The notes under the pieces: model-generated | Told to the model about the DNA's origin: nothing | What the model saw: the letters and a program-made list of their open reading frames with translations, nothing else | Databases searched by the model: none | Made by a program: the position numbers and the translations under genes | Assembly: GCA_003117195.1 (NCBI GenBank) | Contig: BDSI01000054.1 | Coordinates: 186,001 to 250,000, forward strand | DNA length: 64,000 nt | Direction of reading: 5' to 3' | Source of the DNA: Eudorina sp. 2006-703-Eu-15 | Lineage: Eukaryota; Chlorophyta; Chlorophyceae; Chlamydomonadales; Volvocaceae | Shown here: positions 21,987 through 33,355 of the stretch, piece by piece | Position numbering within the stretch: position 1 is the stretch's first letter | Layout of the letters: every line of letters starts with the position of its first letter

Positions 21987-22751
21987 ATTAGCTAGACAGA
22001 CAGGCAGGCTTTGCGGACACTTGCTGTGGGGTGCGCCAGCCGCGCACACGACTCATATAGGTGCATGATTTACGACGGATAATTACGGATGCCTGTGGCG
22101 TGCTTGATCGGGCGGCAACGGCATTTCGCTGCGGAACGGATACCCTTAGCGTGCTTGACTGGGCGGCAACGGCATTCCGTTGCGGGCCGGCGCAATCATT
22201 CATGTTCCGCAACAGCTGCAAGCTGAAAATGGCTTCACGGACGCTAGTCCTTGATGCCTGGTTGTCACGAGACATAACAGCCGGTCAAACCCGATGACCC
22301 TGACCTAAAAGATTGGTTGTTAGTTAGACTCCTTGTACAATAGGTGGGTACTGTCGGAACGCACTCGGGTGTGACAAGTGTGAGTACTGTTTGGAGAACT
22401 GCATGCGTTGGACGCAGCGGGTCATAGGCGGGACGTGCAAGGCCAGTTGCTTTGAATCCCAGCACGACAAAAGTGCATGAATCATTTCTAACATGGTCAC
22501 GGAAAAAACCACTTACAATCCGCGCGAACCAGTCGGATATCCAACATGGGGGGTGACGAATGCTACTCAAGACTTAGTGCCCAGTGCACGCGATCGTCCC
22601 TTCGCCGAAATTCGTGGCCATCTGTCCATTCATCCTCATCCTTGATAGCACGAGCAGGCTTTCCAAAGCGCATCAGCAGACACTCCATCCAATATTGTCA
22701 CGGAACTTGTTCGATGCTGTATCATGTGGGTTTCTATGACGTGCGACCAGC
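21987..22751. other. Intergenic region between convergent genes with a 51-bp duplication
   Basis: Holds the 3' ends of the giant gene (+) and the SUMO gene (-). A stretch beginning GCGTGCTTGATCGGGCGGCA at 22098-22134 recurs at 22149-22185 with four substitutions, giving a period of 51 bp. No gene seen. Confidence 0.6.
22098..22185 (+). repeat. Direct duplication, period 51 bp
   Basis: Two 37-nt near-identical blocks, 22098-22134 and 22149-22185, both containing GGGCGGCAACGGCATT. Confidence 0.8.
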
Positions 22752-23419
22752 TCAGCAACCGCCGACTTGCTCAATAACACAATCGAGTACGTCGCCGTCG
22801 TCCATCCTGCACAGCAACGATGTCAGGGGGAATTGTGAGTGTTCGTGCGCTGAAAAACGCATCCCTGTGTACCGTGGCCGGCCCATCCGTGCAACAACCC
22901 TCACCCCGACATGCCGAGAGCAATAACGGCCATTGCCACTCAAGAAACCCAATAACAGACAGATGATGATAGTGCACGCACACCCTCGCCCGCCGACGCA
23001 TCTTGTGGAACCTTACCCGAGCTCCTCCGGTGTGGAGGTAGCGCTGACGCGTCCCCCGTCGAAGAGGAAGCGCACTGACCCAGGGTCCACGCCCTTCTTG
23101 TTGCAGTACGCGTTAAAGACCTGCACATCGTGTAAGTTGCCAGGTCAAGCCAACCCCAAGGGAAGCCAGGTTCACGCCCTCCGGCCAAGCGCTGACGAAA
23201 ACTCCAACTGGCAGCCGACAAACCTTCTCGAGCTTGGTCTTCATCTTGACCTTGAAGTGCACTTCATTACCCGTCTGGTCTTTAACTACCAAGTTGATAA
23301 CGTTTCCCTGTGAGCACAAAGATCCCATGAGCATGGCAGCTCCGACAAATCGTGCAGATCACAATGCTCACCTCCGTCTTAAACTTTGGCTGGTCATTAT
23401 CAGCGCCAGATTCAGCCAT
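22752..23419 (-). CDS. SUMO: SUMO (small ubiquitin-like modifier)
   Basis: Complete four-exon minus-strand gene: 23419-23372, 23307-23224, 23120-23017 and 22806-22752 (TGA), coding 96 residues. Diagnostic stretches are INLVVKDQTGNEVHFKVK, KTKLEKVFNAYCNKKGVD, VRFLFDGGRV, TPEELGMDDGDVLDCVIEQ and the C-terminal di-glycine. SUMO is conjugated to lysines of target proteins through this GG by E1, E2 and E3 enzymes after a protease trims the tail. Here the tail after GG is a single Cys. The N-terminus has PKFKTE, a psi-K-x-E site at Lys14 placed like the chain-forming lysine of human SUMO2/3. Length agrees with the short SUMO paralogues of Chlamydomonas. It converges with the giant gene and diverges from the gene at 26405 across a 3-kb spacer. 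Confidence 0.95.
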
Positions 23420-26404
23420 GGCTGTATAGTGTGTCGCGCGTCCAAAGGCCTTGGCACTAACCGATGCTACGCGGTGACTTGCCAATGACCAGCACAGAGA
23501 TCCTGTTAACTAATGCAAATCCAGGAGGAAAGTCCCTCTGAGTATCCGACCAACGATTCAAATTTATTTCCTATCGATTTAATTATGCCACAGGCACAGG
23601 CAGCACGTTACTTTCAAGAATGTCTCTAAGTGCGAATTCAAGAAAACAAATTCAAACGTGCATGCTTAAAGTTCAAAAGGCGCGACAGCGTACGGCATCA
23701 CGCATACGACAGGCAACAATAGTCTCATTTACCTCCTGCAGGTGCCTTGGATATATATTGCATGTAGATTAATTAAGTTTCATCTTCCTCAAGCGAGCAC
23801 AACTACTCTTGGGCATGGGCATGCATCATACAGTTGATCGTACACTGCGCCGTACACGCTGCTGTCAGGGAATCTGTGCTTGTAACAAGCGATCGCTTCC
23901 TACACAGGGCCCCAGTCATGCTGCTGCGTTGTGTACGTGTATGGCACATATGGCGACTCAATACGTGGCGCAGGCCAGGCCATTCCTCAGGCAAGCGCCC
24001 CCAGTCCATTCTTCTGCTGCGGCCATCAATAGGGATAATAAAGCCTGATGGCGACTTCACGGCTGGAAGCATTGGCCACCCGAGAAGCATCATGCAGTCT
24101 TCCGATGAACATCAGCCCCGCGCAGATCTGCGGCTCCCGTGTTTACCCGTGCCTGCCCTTGCTCGACTGTCGTTCTGTGTATGCCGTACGATTTTTGCCG
24201 CCCTACTTATGCGTTCACGCCGCCGCGATCACTTCCCTTGGCTGCCTTGGCATGCACGCTTTTTCGCTTGCACGCATCATTACGTTATTCTGCGTCGTCT
24301 TGGGTCGCCGTCGGCGGTGCTGACTACACGGCGTTTTGCTTGCTGATGGGTACATTGCGATAACAACGCAAGGATCGCACGCGCACACACAGCATTGTGG
24401 TGTGAGTCTGTGTGGCCAAGGCAGCCGACCCGCACCAGCTGGTAGACGAAAGCGCGCCAAAAGCGCGCCTATTCGACGTCGCAGCCTTTCAATTTTTGTA
24501 TGGGTATATTTCACACGCATACGGGCAACTTGTGAGCGCTACTCCGCCCGTGCATGTCACGCACTCTTGTTCTGCCTGCCTAAACGACACGTCTGCGGCT
24601 CCCTAGGGCTGTCCCGGCATTTGCTGCTGTGGGCGGCTGCGACCAGTGGCTTCCGTTATCCTAGGTCCTGGGAGCATCACAGGGAAATCGGTATGGCCTA
24701 GGGCTCTGGACGCTCGCTGATTAATCGAAGCCGCAAGCCTCATCTGTGTTTCTACTGACCATTAGCGCATAGAGCTGCACCGGACCCCGGCGACGCCCCG
24801 GTTTGGATCCGTCTCCACCGCAGCTCTTCCACGTTTCGGGGCAGTTCCAACAGGCGCCTGCGTGATTCCGTGTACCGCAGGCGTCAGGCCGGCGCGATAA
24901 GGCTCGTCAGTCGTTATCACGTGCTGTGACCAAAAGTCGCAGCGGCGGGCGACGACGCAGCCCCCGCGCTAACCCGACGGTGCATGCAACAGAATGACCA
25001 ACGTCCTGTGCCGTCATGAGCTGCGGGCGCGCGCAGGGGCCAGGGCCCTGGAGCTCTTGGAAAGGTCAGCGGAAGCGACATAACGCGTTAGTGTGGGGCG
25101 CCCGGGTCAACTGCTGGGTGATCTGGGTGCCGTATCTGGTCAGTACGGCTCATCTGGGATGAGACATGCATGCTGATGGACGCACGTTGCTAACGAGCAC
25201 GATGAAAATGTAATTCATGATGTAATTTATTATGTAATTCATTACCTTGTGTTCGGCAGGAATGTCCTTGGCGCGATGACATGCCATGCCTCCAAGTACA
25301 ATTCGTCGACAGGAGACAGCGCTTCATGACTGCCCCGCTGCGGTGGTAGTCCGCCATGCCAAGCTGAACGCCCTGTGTGCCATATGTTTTGGAATGTAAT
25401 GTGAACTGTCGATGCTGCCTTGTCCTTTATTCACTGGTTTGGTCAACAGCGGCATAACGCGCGAGTCCGTTCTCGGCGGACTGTCAGCTATGGCCCCCAA
25501 CGCCTTCGGCTGTCGTGCGCCGCCGTGTACGCACCTGGACACTGAACTGCTCTCCATTTTTATATGACCAGAGTACCGGGACCGATTGCGCCACGGGTTT
25601 CGGGGCTGTTCCAGCCGTTTCCGGGTTTGCATTGCTAGGCTGACCCATGGTTCGGATTACACGGGGGTCGAGTAATGGGTGACTTACCTGGTGCGGGCTT
25701 TGGTGCCTGACCTGTGCACGGCAGAAGATGCGGTCTAGCTGTACATGCTTGCACGTGCAGTTTCCCTCTGTCCACTCCGCGATGCATATTACCTAGAAGT
25801 TTCGTCCCGCAGGTCCCGCAAACCACGAATGCTCTTACTCGCGCCCTGCTTGGAATCTTCCCCAATCCGATGAACGGCGAAAGGCACATGACAGGCATGA
25901 TAATAGACTAAATATGGTACACGATCTGACGGTTTCAATGCGGGCTTTTTGGTTAGTCAAACGCACATTTTATTAATCCTATGGCCACTATTCCATTACT
26001 TTTGGCGAAATGGCATTACAGCGCTGCAACCCACTCTGAACATATTGTACCCAAATTTGTGCGCCAGATCAGAATGATCATTTCCGAATATCGTTTATGA
26101 TCATGCAACGCTATCTTGATCCAAAAAAGAAAGATGCAGGGGACCGAGCGTCTGTTACGGAAATCGATGCGTTGCAGTACCGCGTTTTTGCCGCGACTGT
26201 TCGCGAGGGCAATCACAGCCTATGTGAGCTCAAAATTTGCATGTTCTTTGCCTTTTGGTCACCATCATTCAACTGCGCCTATTCACTGTCCTCCGTAACG
26301 TTTTCGCCACAGTGACCGCAAATCACCTACACAAGGAGTATCCAATACATGTTGCTAACATGATTTATGCTTGAAGTCTAGGATTGGACATTACAACGCA
26401 CAGT
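23420..26404. other. Large intergenic region, no supported gene
   Basis: About 3 kb between the SUMO start and the start of the next plus-strand gene, AT-rich in 23500-23800 and 25900-26400. A 91-codon ATG frame at 24048-24323 has no recognisable motif and atypical codon choice, so I left it out. The segments next to 23419 and 26405 should hold the two promoters. Confidence 0.5.
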
Positions 26405-29400
26405 ATGTCAGGGGTGGGCGAGGTCACGGCCGAGCGGCCCTCGGCCTTCGCCTTTGACTCGCCCCCTCTCGTAGTTCCCCAGCCAGTTTTCTTACAACCA
26501 CACTATTCAGGTCAGATGATTTGTGGTTCAGCAACCGTTACTGGCCTTAGATGTTGTAAGCTTGTTCGATGGCCTGCTCGCGGCGAGGCTGACGTGCTTC
26601 TTCCGCGTGCAGTGCGCTTGTGTATAGATGAGCCCATGATCGGGCTCCCCGACACGGGTCGGCTAGCGGCGCTGTGTTTCGTGGCAGACACGCTCATAGA
26701 ACGGGTGCATAAGGTGCCCAAGTCCGCAGCTCAGTTCGATGTTAGCATTCTACAGGAGATTGAGGCTCTCTGCCACGAAGTGGCGCCTAAGAAGCATGCG
26801 CAGGTCAGCGGTCGGGGGTATGTTAGTTGGTTAGTTGGTTAGCTGCTAGTTGTCACCTGAATCCCCGTTTCCCGCCCTCGTACGGCGCGCCAGCACCTCG
26901 TCTGTGGATGATACCGGAGAACCTTTTGCACCCACCAGCTTTCGTTGTGACTGCAACGGTTGATTAATGATGTTACAGTGCACCCCGCGGGTCATCTGTG
27001 ACAGCCGCCGCCTCCTCGACGTATGCTTGACGGGGTTGCCCGGGGGACGTTCTCCGCCCCTCCCCACCGCTTGCCCGGGTGTGCCTGGGATCGCTCTGCG
27101 CTTTTGCTCGTTTTCCGCCCCTCCCCACCGGACGATTCTCCCAGCCTTCGGAGTCAGGGGCTTCGCACGGACGACGGCGGCTTCCGCCGTCGTTGGCTGC
27201 CTGCCCCCCGCTGGACCTCCCTCCCCAACCCCCCGTTGATGGCCCCTTCGCCCCGCAGACCACGATGCAGGACCTGGGGCTGTTGGACCTCTTTCCGTAC
27301 CTCGCGATGGGCTTGAGCGGCGATAAACTGGACACAGTACAGAACAACCCGGGTGAGCGCGCGGGAGCGCTGGAGGGCGCGGCGCCCTTGCTGTAAGACT
27401 CGCGGGGACCGTCAGCCGTTGGCCCATCGATGTACTCCAAGGGTTCCGGGAGCAGCAAGCTCCGGGAGACTTGTGGGGAGGGGGCCGTCGTGTCCCAGGC
27501 AGCAACTTGGGATGGCGGATGGGGCCCTCGGAACGAATTGTAGTTACGAGAACCGTTGCATTGGGAGACTTGTCTCGCTGGCTGGGCAGCGAGCTTCGTA
27601 ATTCGTTGGGCATGCCGCGAACACGCCAGGGAAACATGGCGCACACAACTTCCGCAACCACATGTCATCACACATGGCGGGCGGGCGAGTTTCATTTCTA
27701 AACACACACAGTGGTGGTGATTATGGTAGTAGTTGTGGCATTTCCGGGCACTTCCCTGGTTTAGCTATGCCCCTGGGATGTCATGCACTCCCGCTCTGCC
27801 ACATCAACTCCAATCGTCACCTACCGCTACTAGCCTCCACCACCTCTTCGCCCCTGTCGCGCGCCGGCCGGTCTGGTCGCCCGTTGTCACAGCCCCCGGC
27901 CCCGGGGGCCACACCCATCCTGACCCGTGCTCCTGTCCCCAACCGTTGTCTCCGGCCGTTGCTCCCCAGGCGCGTCGTACTTCCACTACATCTCCTTGTT
28001 GAACCAGGTGGTCATGATGGGCACGCAGCTCTACCACGACGCGTGCATGCCGCAGCACCACAAGTACGCGGCGCACCAGATCGCGCTGCTCTATGTGAGT
28101 GTCCCGCGTCGGGTTGGGAGATGGGGTCGGGCTTGGGGGGCCCTTGCCTTGATTGACATCAAGGGAGGGACCCTGCCTTTATGGACAGATACGTGGGCCC
28201 AGCAGAACTCTGCGGACACGCCCCCCCCGTGGCACGGGCACATGGGGCCCCGGTTCGCGGAGGGAGGGAGGGTCTTGCGTGCGGGCGCGCACGGGAGGGG
28301 CCCTGCAGCGGGTGGGTCGCGGAGGCGCCTGAGGGTCCCGACTGGTCTGATCTGATCGGATGGGCAGCCTTTGGTTTCGGAAGGGGCGTCCAGCAGGATG
28401 GCGGCAAGTGCATGGCGAGGGGCGGGCTGCGGGCGGGCGGGCTCGGTTAGGGGATGGTGCGGGGGTTTGGGATAGAGCACCGGGTGGAACGGGGGATCAG
28501 GCGGGATGGAAAAAGGAAAAATCCAGACCCAGAAACAAGGACGGGCACACCCATAACTACTCGGAATGCTTACGTGGCGAGGTACCTGCACGGGATGGGG
28601 AGCCAGGTGGAATGGGGAACCTAGGCCGTCGAGCGGGCCCCTTTGGAGCGGGCCGCGCTGGTCAGGTCCACATCGGCAGTGCTTCAGACTGCGCCGGGGC
28701 TCCACCCGGTTGGGTTGCGGCGCCTGCGTCCTCGGACACACACCGTGTCTGGGCACGAGATGATGTCTTGATGTGACCACTGGAGCGCCACCAAGCGGGA
28801 GGCATCACCGGGGTCCCTGGTGGTCGGCCTGGACGCAGTACCTTGTGGCCGCCGCAGCAGCAGCAGCAGCGGACCAGCTGTGCGGCGGCCCTTGAGGCCC
28901 CTCGCTCCGCTCCCTCCAATTTCGTGCTCCCCTCCCTCCAACAGCCCGACGGTGTGCGGTGCGGTTATGGTTACGGCTACGGACTTACGGTCACGAGCCG
29001 GTCTTGAGCCGTCCTGCGCAGTGTTGACCGCCCTCGATATGCCAACTCGCGGTTCGAGCCCGTGTGCGTCCCGTCCCGTGTGCGTCCCGTCCCGCGTTTC
29101 GCACTGCTCTCGCAGCAATGCCTCAACATGCTGCAGGGCGACACCCGCCCCATCCGACGCGTGGTGGAGGGGCGGTTCGACGAGATCAAGGCCATCACGG
29201 AGTCGCGGGATCCCTACCTGCCCGTGGAGCTCTCCGCCTGGTAAGGGGCCGCTGCCGCCGCCCGGATCGGATCGGATCGGGGTCCCTGGGCTCGCGCCCG
29301 GGCCTTGTTTATTGCCCCCGCATGGGCCTCGTGCCGCTCATCTCCGGCTTCTGACTTTTCAAGAGGCTGTGTCTCGCTTGGACAATATCCGAACAAAATG

Positions 29401-29841
29401 TTTTGCTTCTGGCCCGCAAATCTTTTCCTGGCCCGGCAAGAGCCCATATATCTGTAGATTTGGATAAATACATAACATATGTATTTGTACGACAGTCCAC
29501 CGCCCAGCGCCCATGTATGACCATTGTTCTGCTCCTGCTCCTTGCTCATGTGACACTTGGGAAACCCATCGGCTGGCCCCTCCCCCACCCGAGTGCAAAA
29601 CCGCGCTGATGCGCCGGCCATGGGTTTGCCTGCTTGTTGATTACAAGTGGCTGGCCGCCACCTCGCATGTATCGCTTGTTGCTGCTGATGCTGGTGCTGC
29701 TGGTGCAGGATCCAGGAGGTCACGTGGCTGTGCCGTGAGGAGATCCAGGCCTGCCCCGCCTACGTCCACAAGCGGCTGGACACGGTCATGCGGGCGGCGC
29801 GCGGCGACAGCGGCCCCGCGGGCGCAACCGGCGGCGGGTGA
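26405..29841 (+). CDS. Unrecognised 257-residue protein, six exons
   Basis: Six exons join in phase: 26405-26510, 26613-26803, 27259-27352, 27970-28094, 29116-29240 and 29709-29841 (TGA). The protein begins MSGVGEVTAERPSAFAFDSP. It looks globular and mostly helical, unlike its low-complexity neighbours: LAALCFVADTLIERVHKV, DLGLLDLFPYLAMGLSGD, ASYFHYISLLNQVVMMGTQL, HKYAAHQIALLYQCLNMLQG, and WIQEVTWLCREEIQACPAY. No membrane segment, signal peptide or known catalytic motif is visible. I do not recognise the family; steady helical composition across six exons and clean phase agreement argue that it is a real conserved gene. Intron 2 carries a copy of the dispersed repeat (26963-27008). Confidence 0.8.
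26963..27008 (+). repeat. Dispersed repeat copy 6
   Basis: Near-full copy with lead TTAATGATGTTACAGTGCAC, a CGCGGGTCATC block and a TGACAGCCG end, in an intron of the gene 26405-29841. Confidence 0.75.
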
Positions 29842-31703
29842 GCCGGGGGCCCTCCAACCACATACTCCTGGTCCCGCTCCCGCGGCGGTGGCTGCCCCGC
29901 TTCCGCGGCCCCGCGGGGGGAGAATGGAGACCCGCAGCCTGATGTGCGGCCGCTTGGCGGGGGGGGATGCGGGGGTGGCGCGCACCCGTGTTGCGCGCGA
30001 GCGGGGTCTAGGGCCGTGAAGGGGAGCGGGGATGCACAGTGGCAGCCGCGGAATAAGATGCCAGCCGACGTTGGGGGTTGGGGCTGTGGGCGTGGGCTGC
30101 GGCTCTGGCCGGAGGCGGTGCGGGGGAGGGAGGGACCTGGGTGGAGCTGTGGACTGCGAGGAAAGAACGGGTGGAGGACGGGATGCGGCCGGGCGGGCTG
30201 GCGGGCAGATGGCCAGGCGGGTGGGCGTTCAGGATCTCTTGGGCGCACTGCAGTGGTGCTCCTAGGGTCACAGCGATGCGGTGGCGCTTCCACGAGGGGG
30301 GGGCTGCTGTCGCGCTGAGGGCCCTACGGTAGTAGCCATGGTGGCCTTGGTGGGGACTGGCGAGGGTCACAGAGATCTGCGCTCAGGTCGAGAGGCCAGC
30401 TGAGTCAAGGGCCAGTGACTTGTACATGACGGCCAAGAGCAGCAAGGGAGTTTGTTGCTTGGGGCGGGGCGAGGGGGAGGGAGGAGCTTGGGGGGCTTAC
30501 TTCAGGGGTTGAGGAATGAGGATGGGACGTCCCGGGTGCCGTTCGCGTGGCGGAGCACGTTGACTGGGGAGTGGCGGGATGCCTGGGGGCTGAGACCCGA
30601 ACAGGGGAGGATGCTGCGGCGCGGACATCAGGTTTCGGGCGTTCCGCCTTACCGACCGATGGAAGATGGAGAAGTTACAGAGGTGGCGGACACGCGAGAG
30701 AGAGCGTGTTGGATGGCGTTGGTCGCTCCAGCCCACCGGACCGAGCGTGATTGGGTGGGCGGGGTCACATTCATGTCGACACCTCTCGTCCGTGAATGAG
30801 CAGCGGCGGCGCAACAATCGCAGTCTTGATTTTCATGGTTCCGCCCGGCACGTCATCACTCAACAGCAGCAGCGTATGGTGAGGAAGCCTCGGCTGTCGC
30901 CGTTGGCTGTCACCGATGACCCGCGGGGTCCGCTGCTGTAACATCCTTAATATAAGAAAGCACGTTTCGGGCGTCCGATTGTTGCATTCGCGTCCATGAA
31001 TTAGGACAGATGTGGGTGTAGGGCAGGGTATGTGTTCAAAGACGGGGCAGTCCGCAGACACCGTACGAGCCGTTCATGGGTTGCGTGGAGTCGAACGAGA
31101 TGGTTGATTGCGCCGTTGGTAGCTGTAATGATTGGGTGACACGAGACATTGACAGGTGGAGAGACTTTTGCCCGGGCCCCCCTTAATGTTCGGTCGAGGC
31201 CGTCACGGTACGGCAGGTTCCTACCAGGCCCATAGGGTTTGGAAAAACGGACGGACGGGGCGCGGCGGTCGAATCCAAGACCAGGAAAACGTTGCGATAG
31301 TATTGCGTTGGCGTCCGAACCTTCTACTGGGCTAACTGGGATTCATTCAGACTTTCAGAGTACCAACATGTTGTACAGGCCTTACGGCTATAAACATGTG
31401 TTCCCCACAACGGTCATCCGTCAACATGAACTAACGGTCGTAGCGGATGTACAACAGAGTGTATGATAGGAAACAGCCACGCAACATGTATTCCACTGTT
31501 TTTACGATGATGCTTCCGTAACCCTTAAGAAGAAGGAACTGCACGAAGGCTGTGGAATACCGAAACTTTGTCAAGTAATTGATCTGCTGCTTTACGCTAT
31601 AAAAGACACACTATCTCTTTTGGATCGGATATTACGCGGCACAAATAACATAAAGTAATCAGCGTGCAACCGAAGGAGCCCTATTGCCGCGCTAAGTTGG
31701 AAG
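29842..31703. other. Intergenic region with a dispersed repeat copy
   Basis: GC-rich and G-run-rich in its first 900 bp (3' UTR and beyond of the upstream gene), AT-rich nearer the prefoldin gene. Apart from the repeat copy at 30904-30955 I see no gene or RNA. Confidence 0.5.
30904..30955 (-). repeat. Dispersed repeat copy 7
   Basis: Read on the minus strand: ATATTAAGGATGTTACAG, a short insertion (CAG), then CGGACCCCGCGGGTCATC and a GTGACAGCC end. Full-length copy between genes. Confidence 0.75.
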
Positions 31704-32532
31704 ATGGCGGCAAAGGTGTGCCTCGCGAGGATGCATTGGTTAGCACGCAATAGCACTGACCGAATGTAATTCCGGATGCATACATAGGCACCGCAAATCG
31801 AGGTGCTTGCTGAAGACCAACAAAGAATTAACATGTTCAGCCGTTTGCACACAAAAATGCAAGATCTTGAGCAACTACTGAAGCAACACAAGGTATGAGA
31901 TGCTGGATGATGAGAGAGACTACGGCCAGTCGATTTCACGGGAGACCATGCGGCCCGCCGAGGTCATGGCAACACACGGTTTTAATGGCCAACTGCTGCA
32001 GAACATGCTCGAGGAGCTAGAGGACGCCGGGAACGAGCTGATGCTGTCGGACGACGACAACGTACGGTTCGTCATCGGGGAATGTCTCGTGCACTTCGAT
32101 AAAGACACTGCTGAAGGCCGCCTGGAGCAGGTGCAGCAAGGGGAAGGGGCAAAGGATTTGCAATTAACAAGGGCCAGTGAAATGCGTCGACGTGCTCCAC
32201 TGCACGTGGTGATAGGAGCGCCTGCAGTCCCAATCCACACCCCATTGCATGATGCAGAGTGTCCTAGCGACGGGTTGAGATCGCTCCGCGAGTAGTGCAT
32301 ATGGTGCTGCAGTTGCTGTTCGGCGAACACGACCCGGGCCGCCCGTTTCGCGGACGTCCTGATGAACCCAAACCTCAACCCAATTCCCTTTTGCCAGGTG
32401 ACCGCGGAAGTCCAAAAAGACGTTCAGAAGACCACCGCGGAGCTCGAGGACGTCAAGGGGCGGCTCAAGGAGCTGAAGGCCACCTTGTATGCCAAGTTCG
32501 GGAACCAAATCAACCTTGACGAGGAACCCTAG
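31704..32532 (+). CDS. PFDN4: Prefoldin subunit 4
   Basis: Complete four-exon gene: 31704-31715, 31788-31892, 32002-32130 and 32398-32532 (TAG), coding 126 residues. Exon 1 is only 12 nt (MAAK). The rest matches the beta-type prefoldin subunit 4: EDQQRINMFSRLHTKMQDLE, LEDAGNELMLSDDDNVRFVI, GECLVHFDKDTAEGRLEQ and a C-terminal coiled coil ending TLYAKFGNQINLDEEP, close to the family ending YAKFGxxINLE. Two helices forming a coiled coil flank a beta-hairpin region. Prefoldin is a cytosolic hexamer that passes nascent actin and tubulin to the CCT chaperonin. Introns are 72, 109 and 267 nt, all GT-AG. Confidence 0.95.
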
Positions 32533-33355
32533 AAGGAGCACCTCGTCAGCGCGGATGTCATTGCTGCTGTCGTTGGAAGGGCGCTGTTTGGGCTCGCCTG
32601 GCTTGCGGCAGTCAACTCCGTCGGTGAATTGGCGATCAACAGCTTGGGACTCTTTCCTATGCATCTGTCCAATCTCTTGATCTGCCTTATGGGGGCGGTT
32701 CGGGGTCGGGCGGGGAGCCTGAGCATGAACGGTTCTGTTCACATGCGGTGCTGCAGTGTGGGGCACACACACCATGTTGCAGCAGCGGGGCAGCTGCGAC
32801 AGGAACTGACATGCGCGCGATGGGGATTTCCCCATGCCCATGACCCCTCGGGACGGTCGGCCTCCGTCGCAAGCTTAAGCCGTTGCGTGTCTGTGCTCAG
32901 GAGACTTTCATTGCGAGTTGCTTGGTGCTGTGAGGCGGTAAATTAGTTTGACACAGGGTTGTCGAAGCGACGGGTTAAATCTTTCAGGCCCCGGGGTCAT
33001 CGCGCAACCTTGGAGGGGTTCGCTGAGCCCCCAGGAACGGCGATGTACGACTGGTCATGCAAGATGGACTTCGCGCTTGAAATGTCGATCTCTCTAAACT
33101 TTCGATTGATCTTGGTAGAGTAGACCTGTTGCTTTAATGCAACAGGCGTGCTTCCTTCGTGTACTGCTTTCGTCGGTCGTTTATCGGATGATCTACCATC
33201 TTTCTTTAGCGTCAAATTTTTTCCTGTATGGGTACAATTATGCTCCCTTGAGTTGAATTATCGATGAATCGTGAATCTCTGTGGTTATCGGCAACGCCGC
33301 TGTAGAGAAGTGAACGGAGCTTCTTCCAAGCGAGGCGCCGCAGTCGCGTTCAACA
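32533..33355. other. Intergenic region, nothing recognised
   Basis: About 820 bp between two same-strand genes; it must hold the prefoldin 3' UTR and the promoter of the acyltransferase gene. No repeat, RNA gene or clear polyadenylation motif seen. Confidence 0.45.

Noticed and set aside
24048..24323. 91-codon ATG frame with a hydrophobic C-terminal half
   Set aside because: Codon use is unlike neighbouring genes, there is no homology I recognise and no splice or promoter support; it could still be a small gene.
29050..29075. GCGGTTCGAGCCC box suggesting a tRNA
   Set aside because: A five-pair T-stem is possible, but no acceptor stem or D-arm is present; the site is inside an intron.
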